Shown: positions 18,346-26,626 of the stretch, in pieces
Layout of the letters: every line of letters begins with the position of its first letter
How positions within the stretch are numbered: the first letter of the stretch is position 1
Origin: Phycisphaerales bacterium
GTDB lineage: Bacteria > Planctomycetota > Phycisphaerae > Phycisphaerales > UBA1924
Assembly: GCA_028289195.1 (NCBI GenBank)
Contig: JANQQR010000005.1
Span: 186,001 to 250,000, forward strand
Direction: 5' to 3'
Length of the DNA stretch: 64,000 bases
Notes under the pieces: model-generated
What the model saw: the letters and a program-made list of their open reading frames with translations, nothing else
Told to the model about the DNA's origin: nothing
Database searches by the model: none
Translations under genes and position numbers: made by a program

Positions 18346-21084
18346 TCAGTTGTCGATGTCGACCGGGACATCAACGATCACGCTCGGCTCGCCGCGATTG
18401 ATCAGGTCGGCCTCCTTGCGGAGCTTCTGGAGTTCGGACTCGAACGCCGGGTTGTCGAGGAAGCTGGGCCTGCGGGCCTCGACCGAGAGCTGGAACGCTC
18501 GGGAGCGCTCTTCGAGACGACGCATCGCGGCGTTGGCTTCGGCCTGGAAGCTGCCGGCCTCGGCCAGCGCGCTGGCGTTGCGGGCGGTCGCGGCTTCGTG
18601 CTGCTCGAGGATGCGGAGCACCTCGTCCTCGCGCATCGTCTGGGCGGCTGCGACGCGCGCCTCGAATGTCGCGGCGATGGCGTGGTCGTTCGCGTCGGCG
18701 ATCGCGAGCATCGCCTGGGCCTGCGCCTCGGCGATGTCGGCCTGGGTGACGATCTTGGAACGAATCAGGTTGTCCTCGGCGTCGGCCAGCGCGAAGGCCA
18801 GGTCGGCGTCGGCGCCCGCGCGGGCGACCTCCGCCTCGACGACCATCATGTTGGCCCGGGCGATCTGGCGCAGGTAGTCGGCGTCGGCCCGGTCCATCTC
18901 GGCCTGGGCGTCCTGGCGGATCATCGCCTCGGTGGTGTTGGCCTCCATGATGCGCTCGAGTGCGTCGGCCCGGGCGTGGGCCTCTGCGAAGCCGGCCTCG
19001 GAGCTGGCGAGGAAGCTCGCGGCGCTCCGCTCGAGGCGGGCGAGCTCGGTCTCGAGCACGCGCTCGGCGGCATCGATGTCCTGGAGGAGCCGCTCGTGGT
19101 CGACCTGGCCCTGCTGCTCGGCCAGATCGGCGTCGGCGAACAGGGCGCGGCTCTGCGCCTCGCCACGCTGGCGCACAGCCAGGGCGGTCGCTTCGAGCGA
19201 TCGAACCTCAGACGCGCCGTTGCGCTTCAGCGACTCGACCTCGGCCGTCACCTGGGCGAGGGTCGCGGCGGCGGTGCGCTCGGCCAGTTCGGCCTCGGCA
19301 CGCAGGCTGGCGATCTGCGCCGTGCGCTCGATGCGCTGGGCCTCGGCCTCGGCGACGCGGCGCTCGAGCCCGACCGACGCGCGGTCAAGGTCGGCCTCGC
19401 CCTTGACGACCAGCTGCTTGGCTTCGGAGCGGGCCTGCTTGAGGCCGGCCTCGACGGTCACGACAGCCGTCTCGTAGGCGGCCTGGCGCTTCTGGCGCCA
19501 CGCGTCGAACGACGCGCGACGCGCGTCGGCCGCAGCGAGCGTGTTCTGCTCGTCGGAGTCGGCGACCATCAGCTTGGCCTGCGAGGCGACGATGGCGTCC
19601 TTGAAGTTCGCGACGTAGCGCTTGTCGGTGCTGTCGCGGAAACGCTCCTTGATCGTCTCGACGAGCGAGACGGGCGCGAACTCGGAGTCCGCGGCCTCGG
19701 CCTCGAACGCGGCGCGGAGTTGGGCGGCATCGATGCCGTTGGTCTCGATGAAGCGCGCGACCTCTTCGGTGATATCGGTGCGCAGCTTCGTGGCGGCGAC
19801 CTGTGCCTCCGCTGCGATGCGCTTGACCTCTTCCTCGACCAGTTCGTCGCCCTTGGCGCGGGCCTGGGCGACCCGGGTGCGCGCCTCGGTCTCGCGCTCG
19901 ACGAAGTCGGCGCGGGCTTCACGCTCGATCGCGAACGCCTCGGCCCGGTCGATCTCGATCTCGGCCTGCTGGTGATCGATGAACGCCTGGATGGAGTGGA
20001 CCGACGTCTCGTAGTCGCTCATGTCCAGCTCGAGCTGCTCCTCGGCCTCGGCGAGGCCGCGCTCGTAGTCGGCGTCGGCCTGCGATTCGAGGAACCCGGC
20101 CTGCTGGAACGTGCGCTCGCACTCGGCGGCGAGGCGATCGAACTCGGCGCGGGCGGCCTCGACCTCAAGGTCGTAGGTCTCTTCGATGCCCTGGCCCTCG
20201 AGTTCGTCGGCGGTCGTGCGGAAGTGCTCGACGTTGAACTGCGAATCCGATTCGGCGCTCGCGGCGAGGCCCGTGAGGCGGGCGATCTCGGCGTCCGTGC
20301 GCAGCTGGGCGGCGCGGATCTCTTCGTGGATCTGGGCGTGCTGGGCCTGCGACTGCTCGCGCACGGCGTCGGCCTCGGCGCGGAGCGCGTCGGCCTCGGC
20401 GGCGCTCTCGGCGAGCACGAGGTCGGCGGCGCGGGCCATGCGATCGATCTCGGCGCTGCCGCGCTCGGCAACGCCGGCCTGGGCCGCGAGCATCTGCATC
20501 TGCTGGGCCTGGGCCTGGAGCCACTGGGCCTCGGCTTCGGCGCGGATCTTGTCGACCTCGGCCTGCCACTCGAGCACCTGCGTCGCGAGCTCCTGGGTGC
20601 GGTGCTCGGCGCGGGCCTTGGCGGCGATCTCGAGGGCGTCGGCGCGCGAGGCGTCCTGCTCGACGTTGGCCAGGAGGACGCGCCGGAGCTGCTCACCCTT
20701 GGCGTGCGAGGCTTCCTGCTCGGCCAGCGCCTGCTGGCGACGGGCGTCGGCGGCTTCGAACTCCTGCTCCATCTTCGTGAAGGCGAACTGCTGGGCGTTC
20801 AGCGCGGCTTCGCGCTGGGAGCGGACGCCTGCTCGTTCCTCGGTGGTCTGCTGGACGAGCGCGTCGGGGAGGCCGGCCTCGCGGGCGCGCTGCTTGAAGT
20901 AGGAGTCCTCGTAGGGGCCGCTGGTGTCCTGGGCGTTCAGCGAGGCGGAGCCCTGGGCGAGCGGCGACGAGCGGTGCTGGTAGGCGTTCGAGCTGCTGCA
21001 CGCGCCGAGCGCACCGAGGCTGCCGATCGCGAGGGCGGACACCAGGGCGGAGATCTTGAGGTTGCTGTCGTGGGTGCGGCTCAT
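18346..21084 (-). CDS. Giant Ala/Glu/Arg-rich coiled-coil lipoprotein
   Basis: 912 residues from the ATG at 21084, preceded by AGGAG; the frame is open further upstream but without a credible start. A lipoprotein signal peptide ends in the lipobox L-G-A-C29, followed by S-S-S-N. Nearly all of residues 60-890 are predicted helix with heptad-like Ala, Leu and Ile and alternating Glu/Arg/Asp/Gln. Very few Pro or Gly occur, and A-E-A-x-R-A-E-A-D-like units recur. The C-terminal 20 residues (P-S-V-I-V-D-V-P-V-D) are beta-like. No enzymatic motif is present. It probably forms a long periplasmic or surface rod or tether. It is monocistronic, with a strong terminator behind it, and divergent from nuoD. 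Confidence 0.85.
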   Translation of the reverse strand: MSRTHDSNLKISALVSALAIGSLGALGACSSSNAYQHRSSPLAQGSASLNAQDTSGPYEDSYFKQRAREAGLPDALVQQTTEERAGVRSQREAALNAQQFAFTKMEQEFEAADARRQQALAEQEASHAKGEQLRRVLLANVEQDASRADALEIAAKARAEHRTQELATQVLEWQAEVDKIRAEAEAQWLQAQAQQMQMLAAQAGVAERGSAEIDRMARAADLVLAESAAEADALRAEADAVREQSQAQHAQIHEEIRAAQLRTDAEIARLTGLAASAESDSQFNVEHFRTTADELEGQGIEETYDLEVEAARAEFDRLAAECERTFQQAGFLESQADADYERGLAEAEEQLELDMSDYETSVHSIQAFIDHQQAEIEIDRAEAFAIEREARADFVERETEARTRVAQARAKGDELVEEEVKRIAAEAQVAATKLRTDITEEVARFIETNGIDAAQLRAAFEAEAADSEFAPVSLVETIKERFRDSTDKRYVANFKDAIVASQAKLMVADSDEQNTLAAADARRASFDAWRQKRQAAYETAVVTVEAGLKQARSEAKQLVVKGEADLDRASVGLERRVAEAEAQRIERTAQIASLRAEAELAERTAAATLAQVTAEVESLKRNGASEVRSLEATALAVRQRGEAQSRALFADADLAEQQGQVDHERLLQDIDAAERVLETELARLERSAASFLASSEAGFAEAHARADALERIMEANTTEAMIRQDAQAEMDRADADYLRQIARANMMVVEAEVARAGADADLAFALADAEDNLIRSKIVTQADIAEAQAQAMLAIADANDHAIAATFEARVAAAQTMREDEVLRILEQHEAATARNASALAEAGSFQAEANAAMRRLEERSRAFQLSVEARRPSFLDNPAFESELQKLRKEADLINRGEPSVIVDVPVDIDN

Positions 21085-21417
21085 CGGGGACTCCTGGCAG
21101 GCGGCGCCGTTCGTGCGGCGTGCGGACGGGCGGCGCGTGCGCGTGCCGCCTGGATGGTCGAGCTGGCCCCGGACCGGCCCCGGGCCTCGATCCGGCGTAT
21201 CGACGCACCGGGGCCCGGCCCTGACAAGGGGGGAAGGGGTGCGCGGATCTCGCGTTCGGGTTGGTTGGATAAGCGAGGGGCGGGCGCTGGCGAGGGGCCA
21301 TAATCTCGCCCGGATCGATGCCCGCGGGGGCCGAGAACGCACGCCGGGGCGTCACCTATACTCGGCACCCCGCCGGTGGGGCGGGGATCGAGCGACGCGA
21401 AGGAAGGGATAGCGCCC
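21085..21417. other. Divergent intergenic region between the lipoprotein gene and nuoD
   Basis: 333 bases without a gene. It holds the AGGAG of the minus-strand gene next to 21085, a G/C-rich stretch with no obvious structure, an AT-rich spot at 21298-21304 (CATAAT), a TATACT -10-like box at 21357-21362 and the AGGAAGGGA ribosome-binding site of nuoD at 21401-21409. Confidence 0.6.
21357..21362 (+). promoter_or_regulatory. Candidate -10 box (TATACT) of nuoD
   Basis: TATACT sits about 55 bases before the nuoD GTG and about 40 before its Shine-Dalgarno. No consensus -35 is seen at the usual distance. It resembles the CATACT boxes of the beta-helix genes. Confidence 0.45.
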
Positions 21418-22707
21418 GTGACGTACACGCTGAGGCCGACAGAGGGGTACGACGTCGACATCGAGACGACGGACTACCTCCAGGATCACGTCGACACCGG
21501 CGACCGGTGGACGCTCAACTTCGGTCCCCAGCACCCGGCGACCCACACCACGCTCCGCCTCGTCATCGAACTCGACGGCGAGCGCGTGGCGCGCTGCACG
21601 CCACACATCGGCTACCTGCACTCGGGCTTCGAGAAGCTGGGCGAGCACCTCGACTACAACCAGTACGTGACCATCGTGTCGCGTATGAATTACCTGAGCC
21701 CGGTCTCGAACGACATCTGCTGGCACCACGCGGTGGAGAAGCTCTTCGGGATCGACGTGACGCCCCGCTGCAAGGTGCTGCGCACGATCATGGCCGAACT
21801 GGGCCGGATCCAGGACCACCTGCTGTGCTGCGGTGCCGCGGCGCTCGACCTCGGCGCGTTCACCGGGTTCCTCTATGGCTTCAACCCGCGTGAGCGGATC
21901 TACGACATCTGCGATTTCATAAGCGGGCAGCGCTTCCACCCGGACTGGACCCGCGTGGGCGGCGCCCAGCAGGACCTGCCCGACGAGGACGACTTCAAGA
22001 GGCTCGTGAAGTACTTCGTCAACGAGGACCTGCCCCGCGCGATCGAGGACCTCGAGAAGCTTGTGCTGCGCAACCGGATCTTCCTGGACCGCACGGTCGG
22101 CATCGGGCAGATCTCCAAGGAGGACGCGATCTCGTGGTCGCTCAGCGGGCCGCTCGCCCGCGCCTCCGGCGTCGAACGCGACCTGCGCAAGGACGAGCCC
22201 TACCTGTGCTACGCCGACAACTGGGACGGCCAGGGCGCCTCCGCCGTCGAGTTCAAGGTGCCGGTGCACACCGACGGTGATGTCTACGCGCGGTTCCAGG
22301 TCCGCATCGAGGAGATGCGCCAGGCGCGGGGGATCATCAACCAGCTCATCGACGACATCCCCGGCGGCCCGATCGACACGTTCGCAGACGGGAAGTTCGT
22401 CAAGCCCAAGAAGGAAGAGGTCTACGGCTCGATCGAGGGGCTGATCCAGCACTTCGAGCTGATCATGACCAACCGGGGCTGGGACGCCCCGATCGCCGAG
22501 GGCTACGGCGCCAACGAGACGGCCAACGGCGAGCTGGGCTACTACGTGGTCGCCGACGGCGGCCCGCGCCCCTGGCGCGTCAAGACCCGCCCGCCGAGCT
22601 TCATCAACTACTCGACGATGGCAAAGATGATCGAGGGCCACATGCTGGCGGACATCGTCGCGGTGCTCGGCTCGATCAACGTCGTGGCGGCCGAGCTCGA
22701 CCGGTAG
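21418..22707 (+). CDS. nuoD: NADH-quinone oxidoreductase subunit D (49 kDa)
   Basis: 429 residues. I chose the GTG at 21418 because AGGAAGGGA lies 8 bases upstream; the in-frame GTG at 21376 has none. NuoD is a peripheral-arm subunit of respiratory complex I that helps form the quinone-binding cavity with NuoB. The family signatures are clear: L-N-F-G-P-Q-H-P-A-T-H near the N-terminus, H-I-G-Y-L-H-S-G-F-E-K, R-x-M-N-Y-L, and I-N-Y-S-T-M plus D-I-V-A-V-L-G-S-I near the C-terminus. The length is normal. It stands alone: nuoC or nuoE are not adjacent, and nuoE and nuoF lie about 17 and 23 kb downstream among unrelated secreted-protein genes. Confidence 0.97.
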   Translation: MTYTLRPTEGYDVDIETTDYLQDHVDTGDRWTLNFGPQHPATHTTLRLVIELDGERVARCTPHIGYLHSGFEKLGEHLDYNQYVTIVSRMNYLSPVSNDICWHHAVEKLFGIDVTPRCKVLRTIMAELGRIQDHLLCCGAAALDLGAFTGFLYGFNPRERIYDICDFISGQRFHPDWTRVGGAQQDLPDEDDFKRLVKYFVNEDLPRAIEDLEKLVLRNRIFLDRTVGIGQISKEDAISWSLSGPLARASGVERDLRKDEPYLCYADNWDGQGASAVEFKVPVHTDGDVYARFQVRIEEMRQARGIINQLIDDIPGGPIDTFADGKFVKPKKEEVYGSIEGLIQHFELIMTNRGWDAPIAEGYGANETANGELGYYVVADGGPRPWRVKTRPPSFINYSTMAKMIEGHMLADIVAVLGSINVVAAELDR

Positions 22708-22720
22708 AACGCACACAAAC

Positions 22721-22752
22721 CCCTTCCCCCTGCCCGATACGGGCGCATACTT
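22721..22752 (+). promoter_or_regulatory. Shared beta-helix promoter module (paralogue C)
   Basis: CCCTTCC (22721-22727), then 17 bases, then GCATACTT (22745-22752). The two blocks start 24 bases apart, exactly as upstream of 25440, 29550 and 32383. A perfect GCCGCC/GGCGGC hairpin (22756-22769) and the AAGGAGG ribosome-binding site follow before the ATG at 22785. Confidence 0.65.
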
Positions 22753-22784
22753 CATGCCGCCACGGCGGCAAGGAGGAGCGAGGT

Positions 22785-24182
22785 ATGCGTGTGGTTATCG
22801 GAGTTGTGTGTGTGGCTGTGTGCGCTGGAGCGCTGGCGGCGGGGCCGCTGAACCCCCCGGCCGGCCCGATCCTCTCGACACCCGGGCCCGAGCCCCGCAC
22901 CCCGATCTCCCAGGCGACCACACCGGGCGATGCGGACGCGCAGTTCGTGATCAACCAGGCTGGGTCGTACTACCTGACCGGCAACGTCACAGGCACGTCG
23001 ATGCTGAGCGGGATCCGGGTCCAGACTCGAAACGTGACCATCGACCTGCGCGGGTTCCGGGTGCAGGGCACCCTTGGCAGTCAGTTCGGCATCGTCGGCA
23101 CGACCAACGCGGAGAACATGGTCGTCCGCAACGGCCAGGTCCGGTTCGCGGGCGCCGACGGGATCTTCATCGATGCGCCCGGCGCGGTGCTCGATCGGAT
23201 CACTGTTTCGGAGAGCCGCAACGCGGGGATCCGCGTGGGCGAGGGCGCCCTCGTTCGTTCGTGCACCGCGCAGGAGAACGGCCGGGCCGGCTCGGGGGAG
23301 GGGATCGTCGTCGGTCCGGGGTCGTCGGTGATCGACTGCCTGTCGAACCGCAACACCAACGACGCGGGATTCGTGATCGGGGAGCGGTCGCTCGTGATGG
23401 GGTGCATGGCGTACGAGAACAGCACCGCCGGTTTCGAGATCGGAGCCGGCTCGGCGCTCGTCGATTGCTACGCGCATGGCGGGCGTTTCGAGGGATTCGA
23501 GTTCCAGTCGGCGTGCAGTTTCAACCGGTGCTGGGCGTCGGGCAACGGGCAGGCCGGGTTCGCCGGGGCTCTGTCGTTCGGCGGTTCGCTGATCGACTGC
23601 ACTTCTCTTGGGAATCGGAAGGGAATCGAGATCGGCGACAGCTGGAGCGTCCGGGGATGCACCGTGATCGCCAGCGAGATGGTCGGCATCCAGGCGGGCG
23701 AGGCGGCGCGCATCGAGTCGTGTCTCGTCGCACAGAACGGGATTCCCAGCGCACAGAACGGCGTGCTCGTGGGATCGGATTCCCGCGTTGATCGATGCAT
23801 CGTGCGATCCAATGGCGGCGAAGGAATCCGCCTGGGGACGCGCTCCGTGGTCACGGGCTCTTCGATCCTGGAGAACGGCGGGGTGGGGATTTGGGTTCTG
23901 TCTCTCTCGAACGTGGCCGGGAATGTCATCGCGAGCAATGGCACGGACGCCATGGCGCCGGCGCGCCACGGCATCCAGGTCTTCGGCGACGACAACATGA
24001 TCGACAGCAACAAAGTCAGCGGCAGCCAGGGTTCGGGGATCCAGATCGACGGGGGCTTCAACTTTGTCGTGCGCAACGTCTCCACCCCGGATGTCATTGT
24101 CGACAACGGATCGAGCAATCGCATCGGCACGATCTCGAGCGATCCCGTGGGCGCCGGGCCCTGGGACAATTTCAATTACTAG
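22785..24182 (+). CDS. Secreted right-handed beta-helix protein (paralogue C)
   Basis: 465 residues; AAGGAGG lies about 8 bases before the ATG. A signal peptide of about 20 residues is cut before G-P-L-N-P-P-A-G-P-I. The segment T-T-P-G-D-A-D-A-Q-F is followed by G-S-Y-Y-L-T-G and the D-L-R-G-F start of the helix. About 15 rungs have one Cys each (C-x-x-x-x-N pattern), and the C-terminal tail is P-W-D-N-F-N-Y. It is the first gene of the nine-gene island and is driven by the shared module. Probably exported; no catalytic residues recognised. Paralogue D follows 85 bases later. Confidence 0.92.
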   Translation: MRVVIGVVCVAVCAGALAAGPLNPPAGPILSTPGPEPRTPISQATTPGDADAQFVINQAGSYYLTGNVTGTSMLSGIRVQTRNVTIDLRGFRVQGTLGSQFGIVGTTNAENMVVRNGQVRFAGADGIFIDAPGAVLDRITVSESRNAGIRVGEGALVRSCTAQENGRAGSGEGIVVGPGSSVIDCLSNRNTNDAGFVIGERSLVMGCMAYENSTAGFEIGAGSALVDCYAHGGRFEGFEFQSACSFNRCWASGNGQAGFAGALSFGGSLIDCTSLGNRKGIEIGDSWSVRGCTVIASEMVGIQAGEAARIESCLVAQNGIPSAQNGVLVGSDSRVDRCIVRSNGGEGIRLGTRSVVTGSSILENGGVGIWVLSLSNVAGNVIASNGTDAMAPARHGIQVFGDDNMIDSNKVSGSQGSGIQIDGGFNFVVRNVSTPDVIVDNGSSNRIGTISSDPVGAGPWDNFNY

Positions 24183-24200
24183 ACGGCCGTTCTGCCGTCT
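24181..24200 (+). terminator. Weak hairpin overlapping the stop codon of paralogue C
   Basis: AGACGGC (24181-24187) pairs perfectly with GCCGTCT (24194-24200) around a 6-base loop. It starts inside the TAG stop. There is no T-tract, so partial attenuation or mRNA 3'-end protection is as likely as termination. Confidence 0.35.
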
Positions 24201-24267
24201 CGGCGCTTTGTCGGGCGGGACGCGTTCCATGCAGCAGCAGCACCGGGGCATCTCGAAGGAGTTTCAC

Positions 24268-25326
24268 ATGCGTTCGATTCTCGTTGGTGTGCTCGCCCTG
24301 GCCTGCTCGGGGGCCCTGCTCGCTGGCCCGCTGAACCCGCCCGCCGGCCCTGTGGCTCCGACGGGACGATTCGGCCCGCGGATCGAGCTCAATCAGACCA
24401 ACACTCCCGGCGACGCGGACTCGGTCTTCCGGATCACCACACAGGGGTCGTACTACCTCTCCCAGGACGTGGCCGGCGAGGTCGGGAAGCACGGCATCCA
24501 GATCAGCGCCAGCGACGTGACGCTCGATCTGAACGGCTACTCGGTGAAGGGCATCACGGGGACACTCGACGGGATCAATGTCGACTCGGGCGGCTTCGCT
24601 CTGGAGATCCGGAACGGGCGCGTGTTCTTCTTCGATGGCGACGGGATCGGGGGCGAGATCGCGAATCGAAGCCGCGTGATCGACGTTGTCTCGACGAACA
24701 ACGCCGAGGCCGGCATCGTCTTGAGCAATCGCGCGAGGATCTCGGGTTGCCTCGCGGACTTCAACGGCGGCGATGGGATCAAAGTGGGCGGGATGTCTGT
24801 GGTGCAAGACTGCTCGTCGACAAACAACGCTGTGGATGGGATCGAGATCTTCCAGGGCGTGGTCCGCGGGTGCTACGCGTCGAACAACAGCGGAGTCGGC
24901 ATCGACGGCGGCTCTCGCGTGACGGTGCGCGGTTGCTCGGTCGAAGAGAGCGGGTCAGACGGGATCTCGGTGGGGTCCGAGTCGGTTGTGTCCGGATGTC
25001 ATAGCGTCGACAACTTCGCCGACGGTATCCAGATCGGGACAGACTGCATGGCGATCGGGAACTGGTGCATGCGCAACGCCACGACGCTGGTTGGCAGCGG
25101 CGGCCTGCGCGCCGCGGGCGACAACGGCGTGGTCGACTCCAACTACCTGGCGAACAACCGCAGCGGCCTCCGCGTGACCGGATCCAACAACGTCATCATT
25201 CGGAACCTCGCGGCACAGAACGCCGCCAACTACTCGATCGATGCGGGCAACCGCGACGCGCAGATCATCACCAACCCCGCCTCGGGCTTCGCGACGACGA
25301 ATCCGATGGCCAACTACTCGTTCTAG
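24268..25326 (+). CDS. Secreted right-handed beta-helix protein (paralogue D)
   Basis: 352 residues, the shortest member. The ATG at 24268 has AAGGAG 7 bases upstream; the ATG at 24229 would put a Gln/His stretch before the signal peptide and is rejected. The signal peptide ends at L-L-A-G. The mature N-terminus is P-L-N-P-P-A-G-P-V-A-P-T-G-R-F-G, then N-T-P-G-D-A-D-S-V-F, G-S-Y-Y-L and L-D-L-N-G-Y. Twelve or so helix rungs and the tail N-P-M-A-N-Y-S-F follow. It has no promoter module of its own and is probably second in the C-D unit. It is closest in its N-terminal region to paralogues F and G (shared T-G-R-F-G segment). Confidence 0.92.
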   Translation: MRSILVGVLALACSGALLAGPLNPPAGPVAPTGRFGPRIELNQTNTPGDADSVFRITTQGSYYLSQDVAGEVGKHGIQISASDVTLDLNGYSVKGITGTLDGINVDSGGFALEIRNGRVFFFDGDGIGGEIANRSRVIDVVSTNNAEAGIVLSNRARISGCLADFNGGDGIKVGGMSVVQDCSSTNNAVDGIEIFQGVVRGCYASNNSGVGIDGGSRVTVRGCSVEESGSDGISVGSESVVSGCHSVDNFADGIQIGTDCMAIGNWCMRNATTLVGSGGLRAAGDNGVVDSNYLANNRSGLRVTGSNNVIIRNLAAQNAANYSIDAGNRDAQIITNPASGFATTNPMANYSF

Positions 25327-25364
25327 ACACCCCCGCGCGGGCCGGGACAGAAGCTCCGAGAAAG

Positions 25365-25396
25365 CCCTTCCCATCGCCGAACGATCGGGCATACTT
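25365..25396 (+). promoter_or_regulatory. Shared beta-helix promoter module (paralogue E)
   Basis: CCCTTCC (25365-25371) and GCATACTT (25389-25396), starts 24 bases apart. The leader carries the GC palindrome CCGGCGGGCGCCCG (25411-25424), immediately followed by the GGGAGG ribosome-binding site (25427-25432) and the ATG at 25440. Confidence 0.7.
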
Positions 25397-25439
25397 CCAG
25401 ATGAGGCGCACCGGCGGGCGCCCGTTGGGAGGCGGCACA

Positions 25440-26594
25440 ATGCGCACGATCGTGATCTGCGGCGTTCTCATGCCCGTGGTGGCCCTCTCGGCTCACGCCG
25501 GGGACCTCGCTCCCCCGCCGGGTCCGGTGTCTCCGACGATGAAGACGCTCGAGGAGATGGAGCCCCGCAGGTTCATCGAGCAGTCGGACATCCCGCTCGT
25601 GATCACGGCGTCGGGCTCGTACTACCTCAAGGAGAACCTGATCCCGGCGGCGCTCGGCGATCCGTTCATTATCGAGGTGCGGGCCGACAACGTGACCATC
25701 GATCTGCGCGGGTTCACCATCATCGGATCGACCGAGGTCACGACCGCCGACGACGGGATCCTCGTCAACGAGGGCACGAACGGGCTCACGGTGCACAACG
25801 GCACCATCACGCTGTGCCAGGACGCCGGCGTCGACGCGTTCACGCTGAACTTCGACACGCGCGACTGCATGTACCGCGACCTGCGCCTGGTCGGCAACCT
25901 GGGGGCCGGGCTCGAGGCGGGCTCGAACAGCACGGTCGACAACTGTCTCGCGGCGCGCAACGGTGCGGCGGGTTTCTTTCTGAGCCCGGGCTCGGTGATC
26001 TCGCGGAGCGTCTCGGCGGAGAACGGAGCGTCGGGGATCACGTCGTTCCTCTCAGGTCAGTTGGTGATCGACCGGTGCACCGCGAACAACAACGCGGCGG
26101 ACGGCATCGCCCTCGGGGGCTCCTGCCGCGTGGTTGCCTGTGAAGCGAGTGCGAATGGCGGGGCCGGGATCCGCATCACGTCCGGCGCGGTCGTCGAGGG
26201 GTGCTCGGTGACAGCCAACGACGCCGAGGGCATCGTCATCGGCGGCGGCATCGTTCGGGGCTGCATGGCCAGCGGGAACAGCAGCCACGGCATCAGCGTG
26301 GGATCGGAGAGCCTGATCGTGGGCAACTCGTGCAGCTTCAATTCTTCGAACGCCGGCGATCCTGCGGGGATCTTCGTAACGGGGCGCGACAACCGGATCG
26401 ACTCGAACAACTGCGTGGAGAACGATTACGGCATCGACGTGAACGGCATCGAGAACCTGATCGTGCGCAACAGCGTCAGCGACAGCAACGTGATCGACAT
26501 CGATGTGGCCTTCGGCAACGACGCCGGGCAACTGATCGGCCACCCGGGGCTGTTCTTCGTCGCCACGAACCCGTGGGCGAACTTCATCTATTGA
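25440..26594 (+). CDS. Secreted right-handed beta-helix protein (paralogue E)
   Basis: 384 residues with GGGAGG before the ATG. The signal peptide ends at S-A-H-A-G, followed by D-L-A-P-P-P-G-P-V-S-P-T-M-K-T-L and M-E-P-R-R. This N-terminal variant (T-M-K/T-N-R, E-P-R-R) is shared with J. The helix starts at I-D-L-R-G-F and ends with the tail N-P-W-A-N-F-I-Y. Late rungs contain G-R-D-N-R-I-D-S-N-N, conserved in C, G, J and L as the final beta-helix turn. It heads the E-F-G unit and carries the full promoter and leader module. Function unknown. Confidence 0.92.
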   Translation: MRTIVICGVLMPVVALSAHAGDLAPPPGPVSPTMKTLEEMEPRRFIEQSDIPLVITASGSYYLKENLIPAALGDPFIIEVRADNVTIDLRGFTIIGSTEVTTADDGILVNEGTNGLTVHNGTITLCQDAGVDAFTLNFDTRDCMYRDLRLVGNLGAGLEAGSNSTVDNCLAARNGAAGFFLSPGSVISRSVSAENGASGITSFLSGQLVIDRCTANNNAADGIALGGSCRVVACEASANGGAGIRITSGAVVEGCSVTANDAEGIVIGGGIVRGCMASGNSSHGISVGSESLIVGNSCSFNSSNAGDPAGIFVTGRDNRIDSNNCVENDYGIDVNGIENLIVRNSVSDSNVIDIDVAFGNDAGQLIGHPGLFFVATNPWANFIY

Positions 26595-26626
26595 CACCAT
26601 CCCGCCGAGGGGGAGAGGAGGACTCG

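Noticed and set aside
18070-21303. 1077-codon plus-strand frame opposite the lipoprotein gene
   Set aside because: It is the complement of an Ala/Glu/Arg coiled coil and so gives a Leu/Gly/Ala repeat. The minus strand has a lipobox, a ribosome-binding site and a terminator.
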